NCBI RefSeq assembly: GCF_049647105.1
Contig: NZ_JBARWZ010000053.1
Coordinates: 1-64,000 of the forward strand
Origin: Actinophytocola sp049647105
GTDB lineage: Bacteria > Actinomycetota > Actinomycetes > Mycobacteriales > Pseudonocardiaceae
DNA length: 64,000 nucleotides
Direction of reading: 5' to 3'
In this document: in pieces, positions 9,017-17,486 of the stretch
Layout: every line of letters begins with the position of its first letter
Position numbering within the stretch: the stretch's first letter is position 1
The notes under the pieces: generated by a model
What the model saw: the letters and a program-made list of their open reading frames with translations, nothing else
What the model was told of the DNA's origin: nothing
Databases searched by the model: none
Program-made: the position numbers and the translations under genes

Positions 9017-9228
9017 GCGAACCGTCGAGCGCCGCGACGTACTGCGTGCACTGCGGCAAGCCGCGAGACGAGGGTGATCATCCGCGGTGTTCGGGGGCCA
9101 GGGCGGCCCTCGAACCGCCGCGGTTCTGCGCCGAGTGCGCGCGGCGCATGGTCGTTCAGGTGACTCCGGCAGGCTGGTCCGCCCACTGCAGCCGCCACGG
9201 TGGCACCAGCCCGCCTCCACGGAACTAA
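9013..9228 (+). CDS. bsaP: Biotin synthase auxiliary protein, small Cys-rich
   Basis: A 71-residue protein overlapping the bioB stop by 4 bp. It carries paired cysteines (YCVHCG at 11-14, then PRCSG, FCAEC and HCSRHGG) that look metal- or cluster-binding. Its position and Cys pattern match the actinobacterial protein after bioB (Rv1590 position in M. tuberculosis), described as needed for biotin synthase activity; that function is from family knowledge. Its TAA stop lies in the CTAA that begins a family-1 repeat. Confidence 0.8.
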   Translation: MSEPSSAATYCVHCGKPRDEGDHPRCSGARAALEPPRFCAECARRMVVQVTPAGWSAHCSRHGGTSPPPRN

Positions 9229-9346
9229 AAAGTGTTGGTCGCGCCCCAGCGAACGTCGCGGATGTCGGGTGGATAGTGGCTGAGTGCCGTCACGGTCCCC
9301 TGAGGTTCCGTGGGTTGGCGCGCGGCTGTGTCAATCCACGCCCTAG
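9225..9346 (-). mobile_element. Family-1 YTAR-bounded repeat, copy 2 (diverged)
   Basis: On the minus strand it begins CTAGGGCGTGG, has the core CCTCAGGGGACCGTGACGGC, then GCGCGACCAACACTT, and ends at CTAA. About 122 bp, shorter and more diverged than the others, lacking the GGAGGCGGA tail. The CTAA end contains the bsaP stop codon. Confidence 0.7.
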
Positions 9347-9396
9347 GCTTTACCACGGGCCGTTCCGGCCCTCGTGGGACTAGTGGGAGGTTGGGC

Positions 9397-10002
9397 GTGG
9401 CGGAACAGCCGGTCGGGGAGCAGGCAGCGCCGGACCGGGGGCCCGAGTACCCGAACTTCCCGCCGCCCGAGTACGCGTGGCGCCCGCCCGTGCCACGGGT
9501 CGTCGTCAAGCGTGACCTGCTGCCCGCGGTCAGCGTGCTGGCCACCGTCATGGTGCTCGGGCTCGCCGTCGCCTGGCTGTGGTCACGGCTCGCTCCGGCG
9601 CAGCGCAAGGTCATCACCCAGGACGGCGAGCAGGTGACCCTGACCGACGAGAGCTACCACCGCTTCGACGGGCTCGCGATCTTCATGCTGCTGTGCTTCG
9701 CGGCAGGCATCGTGGTCGCGGTCGCCGTCTGGTACCTGCGGGAACGCCGTGGCCCGGTGGTCATGGTGGCGGCCACCGCGGGTGGCGCGCTGGGCGGCTG
9801 GCTCGCGATGTCGGTCGGCACGGCGCTGGGCGACGGCCGCTGGCCCGCGCCGGAGTCGGTGAAGCCACTGGACATCGTGTCGGTGCCACCGGTGATCGAG
9901 TCGGCGTGGGCCATCATGCTGTGGCCGCTCGGCACCGCGCTGGTCTACGGCGTGCTCGCCGTGATGAACGGCATGGACGACCTGGGCCGCCGCCTGGGCT
10001 GA
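9397..10002 (+). CDS. DUF2567-type membrane protein
   Basis: A 201-residue predicted inner-membrane protein: a Pro-rich cytoplasmic N-terminus (PNFPPPEYAWRPP), TM1 at about 45-65, TM2 at about 100-118, TM3 at about 125-145, and TM4 near 170-188. It matches the actinobacterial DUF2567 family found at this position after bioB/bsaP (compare Rv1591). Function is unknown. GTG 9397 is supported by GGGAGG 6-11 bases upstream. It ends 20 bp from the convergent Lon-domain gene. Confidence 0.8.
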   Translation: MAEQPVGEQAAPDRGPEYPNFPPPEYAWRPPVPRVVVKRDLLPAVSVLATVMVLGLAVAWLWSRLAPAQRKVITQDGEQVTLTDESYHRFDGLAIFMLLCFAAGIVVAVAVWYLRERRGPVVMVAATAGGALGGWLAMSVGTALGDGRWPAPESVKPLDIVSVPPVIESAWAIMLWPLGTALVYGVLAVMNGMDDLGRRLG

Positions 10003-10022
10003 GGTGCCGCGCCCGAGTCCGC

Positions 10023-10739
10023 TCAGTTCTCGATCGCCTGCTGACGCAGGTCCGCAGGGGGAGCCGGGATCGCGTGCAGTGCCGCGAGTATGCCCGCCTC
10101 CCGGCTTAACAGCTGGGTCACGAGGCGCAGCCGGTGCAGTGGCCGGGTCTCCTCCAGGATGTGCTGCCGATCCTCCAGTGGCAGCAGGCAGTCCGTGGCG
10201 AGCAGGTGCGCGAGCGTCGCCACGTCGACGTCCTCCGCAGGCTCCGTCCAGTCGCCCTGTTTCCACGCCGCGTGGCAGTACCGCCGGTACGCCGCCCGCG
10301 CCGACGCGATCAGCTCCCCGATCTTGTCGCCCGCGGCGCGCTGCCCTGGAATCCTCGCGGGTGCGTCCGGCAGCCACTCGACCGTGCCCATCAGGTACGG
10401 CGCCGCCTCGCTGTCCACCGACAGCAGCCGGAACCGGCCCTCGCCGAGCGTCACGATGTCGAAGCGGCCGTCCGGCAGCCGTGCCGCCTGACGCAGGATC
10501 GCCGCGCACCCGACCGGTTTGAGCTGGTCGAGCGAGGTCACCTCGAAACCGGCCGACGGCGCGAGCGCGACCACCCCGAACCGCTTCTCCGGCACGGTGC
10601 CGGTCATCAGGTCGACGGTCAGCTGCCGGTACCTCGGCTCGAAGATGTGCAACGGCAACGTGACCCCGGGCAGCAACACCGTCTGCAGCGGGAACAGCGG
10701 CAGCGGCGTTGGTGGCTGTTGTGACGGACCCCTGGGCAC
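10023..10739 (-). CDS. Lon N-terminal (substrate-binding) domain protein
   Basis: A 238-residue protein with the LON substrate-binding fold and no AAA or protease domain: PLPLFPLQTVLLPGVTLPLHIFEPRY at residues 12-37 is the diagnostic block, followed by FGVVAL and GRFDIVTLGEGRFRL. Stand-alone LON-domain proteins are common in actinobacteria; the role is unknown. It lies 9 bp downstream of the Nudix regulator on the same strand, so it is probably in the same transcript. Confidence 0.85.
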   Translation of the reverse strand: MPRGPSQQPPTPLPLFPLQTVLLPGVTLPLHIFEPRYRQLTVDLMTGTVPEKRFGVVALAPSAGFEVTSLDQLKPVGCAAILRQAARLPDGRFDIVTLGEGRFRLLSVDSEAAPYLMGTVEWLPDAPARIPGQRAAGDKIGELIASARAAYRRYCHAAWKQGDWTEPAEDVDVATLAHLLATDCLLPLEDRQHILEETRPLHRLRLVTQLLSREAGILAALHAIPAPPADLRQQAIEN

Positions 10740-10748
10740 GACCCAAGG

Positions 10749-11465
10749 TTAGGTTGCCGCGCCGCCTCTCGCTTGGTTCGGCGGACGGAGCACCGCGAAC
10801 GGGTCCGTGACCTCGATGCCTCGTTCGGTGAATCGGAACAGCGCGGCGGGGCGGCCACCCGCCTTGCCCGGCGGCGCGGTGTCACCGGTCGCCTCGAGCA
10901 GTCCTCGGCGCGAAAGCACCCGCTGCAGGTTCGTCGCCGACACGCGGTACCCGAGCGCCGCCGAGTACAGCCCCCGCAGCGCCGAGATCGTGAACGTCGG
11001 CGGCGCGAGCGCGAAACCCAGGTTCGTGTACGACAGTTTCGCCCGCAGGCGGTTCCGCGCTCGACGCACGATCGACTCGTGGTCGAACGCGGTGCGGGGG
11101 AGCGCGTCGACGGCATGCCATGCCGTGTCCGGCGGCAGCGCGGGGTCGACGTCGGAGGGCACCAGCCCGAGGAAAGCCGACGCGACCACCCGCTCGCCCG
11201 GTACCCGGTCGGGCGCGCTGAACACCGCGAGCTGTTCGACGTGCGACAACTGCCGGACGTCGACCTTTTCCTCCAGCTGGCGGCGGATCGAGGACTCCAC
11301 GTCCTCGGTCGCGCCGAGCCGCCCGCCCGGCAACGACCACCGGTGCGCGTGCGGTTCCTGAGCGCGTTCCCAGAGCAGAACCTGGAGTGATCCCGCTCGC
11401 ACCTGGAGCACCGAGGCCAGCACTTCGTGGTCGGCCACGGTTAACGCGGTGGTAGCATTGCGCAT
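10749..11465 (-). CDS. nrtR: Nudix-winged-helix regulator of NAD synthesis (NrtR-like)
   Basis: 238 residues. The N-terminal half is a Nudix-like fold (HRWSLPGGRLGATEDVESSIRRQLEEK); the Nudix box is degenerate, REXXEE reading RRQLEE, as in NrtR regulators that bind ADP-ribose rather than hydrolyse it. The C-terminal half is a winged helix (TISALRGLYSAALGYRVSATNLQRVLSRRGLL). It is divergent from nadABC across 71 bp holding a palindrome, the classical NrtR arrangement. ATG 11465 abuts that palindrome. Repression of nadABC and autoregulation are inferred. Confidence 0.85.
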   Translation of the reverse strand: MRNATTALTVADHEVLASVLQVRAGSLQVLLWERAQEPHAHRWSLPGGRLGATEDVESSIRRQLEEKVDVRQLSHVEQLAVFSAPDRVPGERVVASAFLGLVPSDVDPALPPDTAWHAVDALPRTAFDHESIVRRARNRLRAKLSYTNLGFALAPPTFTISALRGLYSAALGYRVSATNLQRVLSRRGLLEATGDTAPPGKAGGRPAALFRFTERGIEVTDPFAVLRPPNQARGGAAT

Positions 11466-11488
11466 GTTTTCGATCCTAAGGCGAAAAC
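11466..11488. promoter_or_regulatory. Predicted NrtR operator
   Basis: Perfect 7-bp inverted repeat GTTTTCG / CGAAAAC with a 9-bp spacer, directly next to the nrtR start and 48 bp before nadA. Its position between the regulator and its presumed target operon, and the A/T-rich arms in high-GC DNA, support operator function. Confidence 0.65.
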
Positions 11489-11536
11489 CTCTGGAGAGGA
11501 AACCGGACAAGCGGACCGTAGCCCAGGGAGGGACAA

Positions 11537-12547
11537 GTGGCCGCAACTCTCGAACAAGATCTCACGCCCTACACCGGGGTCGCGCCGGATGCGGCATGGC
11601 GCGACGAGGTGCGCGGGCTCGCGAAGGAACGCGACGCCGTGCTGCTCGCGCACAACTACCAGCTGCCGGAGATCCAGGACATCGCCGACCACACCGGCGA
11701 CTCGCTCGCGCTGAGCCGCATCGCCGCGGCCAGCGACGCGTCCACGATCGTGTTCTGTGGCGTGCACTTCATGGCGGAGACCGCGAAGATCCTTGCGCCT
11801 GAGAAGACCGTGCTCATCCCGGACGCGCGTGCCGGCTGTTCGCTGGCCGACTCCATCGACGCCGCCCAGCTGCGCGAGTGGAAGGCGGAGCACCCCGGTG
11901 CGGTGGTGGTTTCCTACGTGAACACGACCGCCGAGGTGAAGGCCGAGACCGACATCTGCTGCACCTCCTCCAACGCCGTCGACGTGGTCCGCTCGATCCC
12001 CGCCGACCAGGAGGTGCTGTTCCTGCCGGACCAGTTCCTCGGCGCGCACGTCAAGCGGGAGACCGGTCGCGACAACCTGCACATCTGGGCGGGGGAGTGC
12101 CACGTCCACGCCGGCATCAACGGCCCTGAGCTGGCCGAGCGCGCCGCCGCGAACCCCGACGCGGACCTGTTCATCCACCCCGAGTGCGGCTGCGCCACCT
12201 CGGCGCTCTACCTCGCGGGCGAGGGCATCGTGCCGAGCAGCCAGGTCAAGATCCTCTCCACCGGCGACATGGTCACGCAGGCCCGTGCCACCTCGGCGAA
12301 GTCGGTGCTCGTCGCGACCGAGATCGGCATGCTGCACCAGCTGCGCCGCGCCGCCCCGGAGATCGACTTCCGCGCCGTGAACGATCGTGCGTCCTGCCGC
12401 TACATGAAGATGATCACTCCGGCCGCCCTGCTCCGAGGGCTGCGGGAGAACGCCGACGAGGTGCACGTGGACCTCGAGACCGCCGCCCGTGCGCGCGGCG
12501 CCGTGCGGCGGATGATCGAGATCGGCAAGCCCGGCGGTGGGGAGTGA
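11537..12547 (+). CDS. nadA: Quinolinate synthase
   Basis: [4Fe-4S] enzyme condensing iminoaspartate with dihydroxyacetone phosphate to quinolinate. 336 residues. LLAHNYQLPEIQDIADHTGDSL (N-terminal), FCGVHFMAETAKIL, and IHPECGC are family signatures; the conserved cysteines include those in PDARAGCS and HPECGC. GTG 11537 follows GGGAGGG. First gene of nadABC; its stop overlaps the nadB start (GTGA). Confidence 0.96.
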   Translation: MAATLEQDLTPYTGVAPDAAWRDEVRGLAKERDAVLLAHNYQLPEIQDIADHTGDSLALSRIAAASDASTIVFCGVHFMAETAKILAPEKTVLIPDARAGCSLADSIDAAQLREWKAEHPGAVVVSYVNTTAEVKAETDICCTSSNAVDVVRSIPADQEVLFLPDQFLGAHVKRETGRDNLHIWAGECHVHAGINGPELAERAAANPDADLFIHPECGCATSALYLAGEGIVPSSQVKILSTGDMVTQARATSAKSVLVATEIGMLHQLRRAAPEIDFRAVNDRASCRYMKMITPAALLRGLRENADEVHVDLETAARARGAVRRMIEIGKPGGGE

Positions 12548-14175
12548 CGTCCTCGGCGCGACCCGGTCCCCGCTGGGAGGCGCAGGCGGACCTGGTGATC
12601 GTCGGTACCGGTGTCGCCGGGCTGACCGCCGCGCTGCGTGCCCGTGAGCTGGGCCTGGACGTCCTGGTCGTCACCAAGGACGCCGCCGACGGCGGCAACA
12701 CGCGCTGGGCTCAGGGCGGCGTCGCGGTCGTGCTGGGCGACATCGAGGCGGACTCGGTCGCGCGGCACATCGACGACACGCTCATCGCCGGGGTCGGCCT
12801 GTGCGACACCATGGCCACGTCGCGGATCATCGGCGCTGGCCCGGCGGCCGTGGCACGCCTGCGGAAACTCGGCGCCGAGTTCGACCGTGACAGTCACGAG
12901 GGTGACCGCCTCGCGCGCACCCGCGAGGGCGGCCACACCGCGTTCCGCGTGGTGCACGCGGGCGGCGACGCGACCGGTGCCGAGGTCGAGCGGGCGCTGC
13001 TCGCCGCCTCCCGCGACGGGCGGGTGCCGATGCTGGAGCACCACACCGCGGTCGACACGCTGCGCACCCCGGCGGGGGAGGTGGCCGGGCTGCTCGTGCT
13101 CGACGCGGACGGGGTGCCGGGAATCCTTGTGGCACCGGCGGTTCTGCTCGCCACCGGAGGTCTCGGGCAGCTGTACCAGGCCACGTCCAACCCGTCCGTC
13201 GCGACCGCGGACGGCGTGGCGATCGCGCTGCGGTCCGGTGCGCCGGTGGCGGACCTGGAGTTCGTGCAGTTCCACCCAACCGTGCTGTACACCGGTGCCG
13301 GCGCGCGCGGGCGGTGCCCGCTCGTGACCGAGGCCGTGCGCGGCGAGGGTGCGGTGCTGGTCGACGCACGCGGCGATCGCGTGATGGCCGGTGTGCACCC
13401 GCAGGAGGACCTGGCGCCGCGCGACGTGGTGTCCGCGGCGATCACCAGGAGGGCGGCCGCGCTCGGCGACGACCACGTGTACCTGGACGCGACGCACCTG
13501 TCCCCGGCGGAGTTCCGGCGGCGGTTCCCGACCGTGCTCGCCGCGAGCCTCGCGGTGGGCGTAGACCCGTCCGCCGCGCCGATCCCGGTCGCGCCGGCGG
13601 CGCACTTCTCATGCGGCGGCGTGGTGGCCACTGTGGACGGACGCACCGCGGTGCCGGGCCTCTACGCGGCGGGGGAGGTGGCGCGGACCGGTCTGCACGG
13701 CGCGAACCGGCTGGCGTCCAACAGTTTGCTGGAAGGGCTGGTCGTCGGCGCGCGGGCCGCGGAGTCCGTCGCGGCCGACCTCGCGCTGGGGCTGCCGCCC
13801 GAGCGGCGGCTGGCGGCGTGCCAGCCGGTGCCGACCGTGCCCGTCGCCGACCGGGACACGCTGCAGCGCGTGATGAGCCGCTACGCCGCGATCGGCCGCG
13901 ACGCGGAGGGGCTGGCGGTGGTCGGCTCGGTGCTCGATGTGTCCACAGTGGATCGTCCGCTGGAGACGCGGGAGCTGGTGGAGGACGCGGCGCTGACGCT
14001 GACCGCGCGGGCGCTGATCGCGGCGGCCGCCGCGCGCCAGGAGTCCAGAGGCTGCCACGTGCGCGACGACTTTCCCGGCACCGCGCCGGAATCGGCACGC
14101 AGCCTGACGGTGCGACTGACACCGTCGGGCCAGCCGATGATCGCGGCACCCGCGATGGCGAGGGGGGCGGCATGA
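12544..14175 (+). CDS. nadB: L-aspartate oxidase
   Basis: FAD enzyme making iminoaspartate for NadA. 543 residues. The dinucleotide fold DLVIVGTGVAGLTAAL begins at about residue 16. TRWAQGGVAVVL, the REGGHTAFRVVHAGGDATG block, and GLHGANRLASNSLLEGLV near the C-terminal part of the flavin domain are typical. The GTG start overlaps the nadA stop by 4 bp, and its end overlaps nadC by 4 bp, so the three are coupled. Confidence 0.95.
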   Translation: MTSSARPGPRWEAQADLVIVGTGVAGLTAALRARELGLDVLVVTKDAADGGNTRWAQGGVAVVLGDIEADSVARHIDDTLIAGVGLCDTMATSRIIGAGPAAVARLRKLGAEFDRDSHEGDRLARTREGGHTAFRVVHAGGDATGAEVERALLAASRDGRVPMLEHHTAVDTLRTPAGEVAGLLVLDADGVPGILVAPAVLLATGGLGQLYQATSNPSVATADGVAIALRSGAPVADLEFVQFHPTVLYTGAGARGRCPLVTEAVRGEGAVLVDARGDRVMAGVHPQEDLAPRDVVSAAITRRAAALGDDHVYLDATHLSPAEFRRRFPTVLAASLAVGVDPSAAPIPVAPAAHFSCGGVVATVDGRTAVPGLYAAGEVARTGLHGANRLASNSLLEGLVVGARAAESVAADLALGLPPERRLAACQPVPTVPVADRDTLQRVMSRYAAIGRDAEGLAVVGSVLDVSTVDRPLETRELVEDAALTLTARALIAAAAARQESRGCHVRDDFPGTAPESARSLTVRLTPSGQPMIAAPAMARGAA

Positions 14176-15017
14176 GCATCGACACCGACGATCTCCTGCG
14201 CGTGGTGCGGACCGCGCTGGAGGAGGACCTGCGGTACGGCCAGGACGCGACCACCGAGGCGACGGTTCCTCGGGACGCGGTCGCCACGGCGTCGATCTCC
14301 CCGCGCGCGTTCGGCACGGTGGCCGGGCTGCCGGCCGTGCTGGCGGTGTTCGACGAGGTCATCGGCGACTACCAGGTACTGTCCACAATGGAGGATGGGG
14401 CGAAGGTCGGGCCGGGCGACGACGTGCTCGTGGTGCGTGCCCCGGTCCGCTTGCTGCTCACGGCGGAGCGCACCGCGCTGAACCTGCTGTGCCACCTGTC
14501 CGGCGTGGCGACCGCGACGGCCGAGTGGGTCGAGGCGGTCGCGGGCACCGGCGTCGCGATCCGTGACTCCCGCAAGACGCTGCCCGGCCTGCGGTTGCTG
14601 GAGAAGTACGCGGTCCGCCTCGGCGGCGGCGTCAACCACCGCCTCGGCCTCGGCGACGCGGTCCTGATCAAGGACAACCACGTCGCCGCGGCGGGCTCGG
14701 TGACGGCGGCCCTGCGCGCGGCGCGGGACCGGGCGCCGGACCTGCCGTGCGAGGTGGAGGTCGACAGCCTCGACCAGCTCGACGAGGCACTTGCCGAGAA
14801 AGCGGAACTGGTGCTGCTGGACAACTTCACGCCAGAGCGTTGCGTGACGGCCGTCCGGCGGGTGGCGGACCTGGGCGCCACGACGAAGCTGGAGGTGTCG
14901 GGCGGTCTCAGGATCGCCGACGCACGCGTCTACGCGGAAACGGGCGTCGACTACCTGGCGGTCGGCGCGCTGACCCACTCGGCGCCCGCGCTCGACCTGG
15001 GGCTGGACCTGCGCTGA
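14172..15017 (+). CDS. nadC: Nicotinate-nucleotide pyrophosphorylase (carboxylating)
   Basis: Converts quinolinate and PRPP to nicotinate mononucleotide. 281 residues. LNLLCHLSGVAT, DSRKTLPGLRLLEKYAV, NHRLGLGDAVLIKDNH and the C-terminal EVSGGL are hallmark motifs holding the phosphoribosyl-binding Arg/Lys/His residues. ATGA overlap with nadB. Last gene of the operon, followed at once by a GC-rich hairpin. Confidence 0.96.
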   Translation: MSIDTDDLLRVVRTALEEDLRYGQDATTEATVPRDAVATASISPRAFGTVAGLPAVLAVFDEVIGDYQVLSTMEDGAKVGPGDDVLVVRAPVRLLLTAERTALNLLCHLSGVATATAEWVEAVAGTGVAIRDSRKTLPGLRLLEKYAVRLGGGVNHRLGLGDAVLIKDNHVAAAGSVTAALRAARDRAPDLPCEVEVDSLDQLDEALAEKAELVLLDNFTPERCVTAVRRVADLGATTKLEVSGGLRIADARVYAETGVDYLAVGALTHSAPALDLGLDLR

Positions 15018-15019
15018 GC

Positions 15020-15054
15020 GGTACCCGGGGGTCGGCCTCCGGCCCCCGGGTACC
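15020..15054 (+). terminator. Hairpin terminator after nadC
   Basis: Perfect 12-bp stem GGTACCCGGGGG / CCCCCGGGTACC with an 11-nt loop, starting 3 bp after the nadC stop. There is no U-tract, as is common in actinobacteria. Confidence 0.7.
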
Positions 15055-15109
15055 AGCCTCTCATGGGGCACCGACAGTCCCGATGGTCCGAGGCCGCCGC
15101 CGGGGCAGG

Positions 15110-15139
15110 TTGTCCACAGCCCTGGTCCGCGCGTATAAA
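15110..15139 (+). promoter_or_regulatory. Promoter for the P450 gene, leaderless
   Basis: TTGTCC (15110-15115), 18-bp spacer, TATAAA (15134-15139). The -10 ends 6 bp before the ATG at 15146, so the transcript should start at or next to the start codon. The TATAAA is striking in this GC-rich context. Confidence 0.6.
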
Positions 15140-15145
15140 AATGGC

Positions 15146-16525
15146 ATGGCCACGGTCGAGGCACCACCGGGAACCGCTCTGCCACCTGGGTCCAACCTGC
15201 CGTCGCTCGTGCAGACGATCCTGTTCCTGGCCTTCCGCCGCCAGGTCCACGCGCGCTGGCGCCGCCGCTACGGCGAGTTGTTCACGACGCGGGTGGCCGG
15301 TGACCGGACCATCGTCACGCTGAGCCGCCCCGAGCACATCCGGCAGGTCTTCGCGGGCGCACCGACGATCTTCCACGCGGGCGAGGGCAACGGGCTGCTG
15401 GCGCCGGTCATGGGCGAGCACTCGCTGCTCACCACCGACGAGGGCGAGCACCTGCGTGCCCGCAAGCTGCTGATGCCCGCGTTCAACGGTGCGGCCTTGC
15501 GCGGCTACCGCGAGCTCATGACCCGGCTGGCCGTCGCGAACGTCGAGCGCTGGCCGGTCGGCACGCCCTTCGCCGTGCACCCGCGCATGAACGCGGTGAC
15601 GCTGGAGATCATCCTGCGGGTCGTGTTCGGCATGTCCGAGGGCCCGCGCCTCGCCGAGCTGCGCCCCCGGCTGCGCCGCATCTCCGACATCGGCCCGCTC
15701 ACCGTGCTCGGCTGGAGCTACGCGAAGCTGCGCGGGTTCGGCATCTGGAAGCGCAACTGGGAGAACCTGCACGCCGCGGATCGCCTGCTGTACGCGGAGA
15801 TCGCCGACCGCCGCACGGCTGGCGACCTGTCAGAACGCGGCGACGTGCTGTCCCGCCTGCTCACCGCGGCTGGCGGCGAGCTGTCCGACGTCGAGCTGCG
15901 CGACCAGATGATCACCCTGCTGCTGGCCGGCCACGAGACCACCGCGACCGCGCTGGCCTGGTCTTTCCACGAGCTGTCCCGCCGCCCGGACCTGTTACGC
16001 CGCGCGCAGCAGGCCGCCGACGACGGCGACGACAACTACCTCGAGGCCGTGGCGAAGGAGGCCATGCGCCGCCGCCCGGTGATCCAGAACGTGGCCCGCA
16101 GGCTGACCGAGCCGGTCGAGATCGCCGGCTACCGCCTGCCGGAGGGCACCGTCGTGGCACCGAGCATCTCGCTGGTCCACCGCGACGCCAACGCCCACGT
16201 GGCGCCGAAGGACTTCCGCCCGGACCGCTTCCTCGGCAGGACCCCGGAGTCGGGCACGTGGATCCCGTTCGGCGGCGGCGTGCGCCGCTGCATCGGCGCG
16301 GGCTTCTCACTGCAGGAGGCGACCGCGGTCCTGAAGGAAGCCCTCACCCGCTACGACATCCGCGCCGCGAGCACCACCGAGGAGTTCCCAAAACCCCGCA
16401 ACATCACCCTGGTCCCGTCCCGAGGCGCACGAATCATCGCCACCCCCCGCAAGGCCACCCCCGGCAAGGACACGCCCGGCAAGGACACGCCCAGCAAGGA
16501 CAACCCCCGCGGGTCTTTGCACTGA
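15146..16525 (+). CDS. Cytochrome P450
   Basis: 459-residue haem monooxygenase. Visible: I-helix oxygen-binding AGHETTATA, K-helix EAMR (ExxR), and the Cys-ligand loop FGGGVRRCIGAGFS. The substrate is unknown; no redox partner lies adjacent. The C-terminal tail after the normal P450 end is low-complexity with five-residue repeats (TPGKD, TPGKD, TPSKD), encoded by 15-bp DNA repeats, and the last residues GSLH plus stop lie in the start of a family-1 repeat element. The ATG at 15146 is supported by the leaderless promoter. Confidence 0.92.
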   Translation: MATVEAPPGTALPPGSNLPSLVQTILFLAFRRQVHARWRRRYGELFTTRVAGDRTIVTLSRPEHIRQVFAGAPTIFHAGEGNGLLAPVMGEHSLLTTDEGEHLRARKLLMPAFNGAALRGYRELMTRLAVANVERWPVGTPFAVHPRMNAVTLEIILRVVFGMSEGPRLAELRPRLRRISDIGPLTVLGWSYAKLRGFGIWKRNWENLHAADRLLYAEIADRRTAGDLSERGDVLSRLLTAAGGELSDVELRDQMITLLLAGHETTATALAWSFHELSRRPDLLRRAQQAADDGDDNYLEAVAKEAMRRRPVIQNVARRLTEPVEIAGYRLPEGTVVAPSISLVHRDANAHVAPKDFRPDRFLGRTPESGTWIPFGGGVRRCIGAGFSLQEATAVLKEALTRYDIRAASTTEEFPKPRNITLVPSRGARIIATPRKATPGKDTPGKDTPSKDNPRGSLH

Positions 16526-16646
16526 GGCCCGCACCTGGTCAGCAGTTACCTCAGGGGAACGTGAAGGCACGCAACCACCAACCATCTGCGGTCCGAGGGT
16601 GCGCTGGGTTGGGACCAGCACTGTGAATTCCGGGGAGGCGGACCAG
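16508..16646 (+). mobile_element. Family-1 YTAR-bounded repeat, copy 3 (overlaps two gene ends)
   Basis: Aligns with the other copies from GGGTCTTTG (16511) through TTACCTCAGGGGAACGTGA to GGGGAGGCGGACCAG at 16646. The left terminus (CTAGG..GTCCCAT) is missing or replaced by P450 coding sequence. The right end abuts the minus-strand stop codon of the nitrilase gene with no gap. Confidence 0.72.
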
Positions 16647-17411
16647 TCAGATTCTGCGGTTTGCCAGTACCGGGATGTTCTCGCGGGTCTTGGCCACGCG
16701 CTCAAGGTCGAGGTCGACGACCAGCAGTCCGGGCTCCGCGCCCAGCGACGCGAACACCGACCCGTCCGGTGCCGCGACGAGGCTGTGCCCGATCCCGGTG
16801 GGTGCCGTCGACGGCGTGCCAGGGTCGGCCTGCCCGCAGGCCACCACCCAGCACGTCGAGTCCAGCGCCCGCGCACGCACCAGGAGCTCCCACTGCTCCC
16901 GTTTGCCCGGCCCCGCACCCCATGAGGCACCCAGCAACACCGCCGAGGCACCCTTGTCCGCGAGCCCGGTGAACACCCCGGGGAACCGCACGTCGTAGCA
17001 GGTCGCCACGCCGACATCGCCGAGCACCACGAGTTCGTCACCCGGTGCGACGGTGCGTGATTCCTGGAAGCCGAACGCGTCGTACAGGTGGATCTTGTCG
17101 TAGCCCACGTGCCGGTCACGCCCCGTCGCCAGCAGCGTGTTGAACACCCGGCCGTCCGGTGACGGGGTGAACATGCCCGCCACCACGAGCACGTCGTGCT
17201 CGGTCGCGATCGCACGCACCTCGGATGCCCACGGCCCGTCCACCGGCTCCGCGAGCGGGCCGAGCGACGTGCCGAAACACGCCATCGTCGCCTCGGGGAA
17301 CAGGACCACCGACGCCCCGTCCGCCGCGGCCGCCTTCACCTGCGCCGCCACCAGCTCCAGGTTCGACGACGGCGATGGTGAGGACGTGATCTGGCTCAAT
17401 GCGACACGCAC
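16647..17411 (-). CDS. Carbon-nitrogen hydrolase (nitrilase superfamily amidase)
   Basis: 254 residues with the Glu-Lys-Cys triad: E in LFPEATM (about residue 40), K in GYDKIHLYDAFGF (about 106), C in ATCYDVRFP (about 138). The family cleaves amides or carbamoyl groups; the Nit-like motifs suggest a small-molecule amidase such as deaminated glutathione or omega-amidase, but the substrate is not settled. It is divergent from the lipoprotein at 17487 (75-bp gap). Confidence 0.88.
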   Translation of the reverse strand: MRVALSQITSSPSPSSNLELVAAQVKAAAADGASVVLFPEATMACFGTSLGPLAEPVDGPWASEVRAIATEHDVLVVAGMFTPSPDGRVFNTLLATGRDRHVGYDKIHLYDAFGFQESRTVAPGDELVVLGDVGVATCYDVRFPGVFTGLADKGASAVLLGASWGAGPGKREQWELLVRARALDSTCWVVACGQADPGTPSTAPTGIGHSLVAAPDGSVFASLGAEPGLLVVDLDLERVAKTRENIPVLANRRI

Positions 17412-17486
17412 GGCAACCGACCTCCCGGAGCGAGAATGCGTAATCCCTCCCCGCGAGGATATGTGGCCCGGCTAGGGTCGGGCCTC

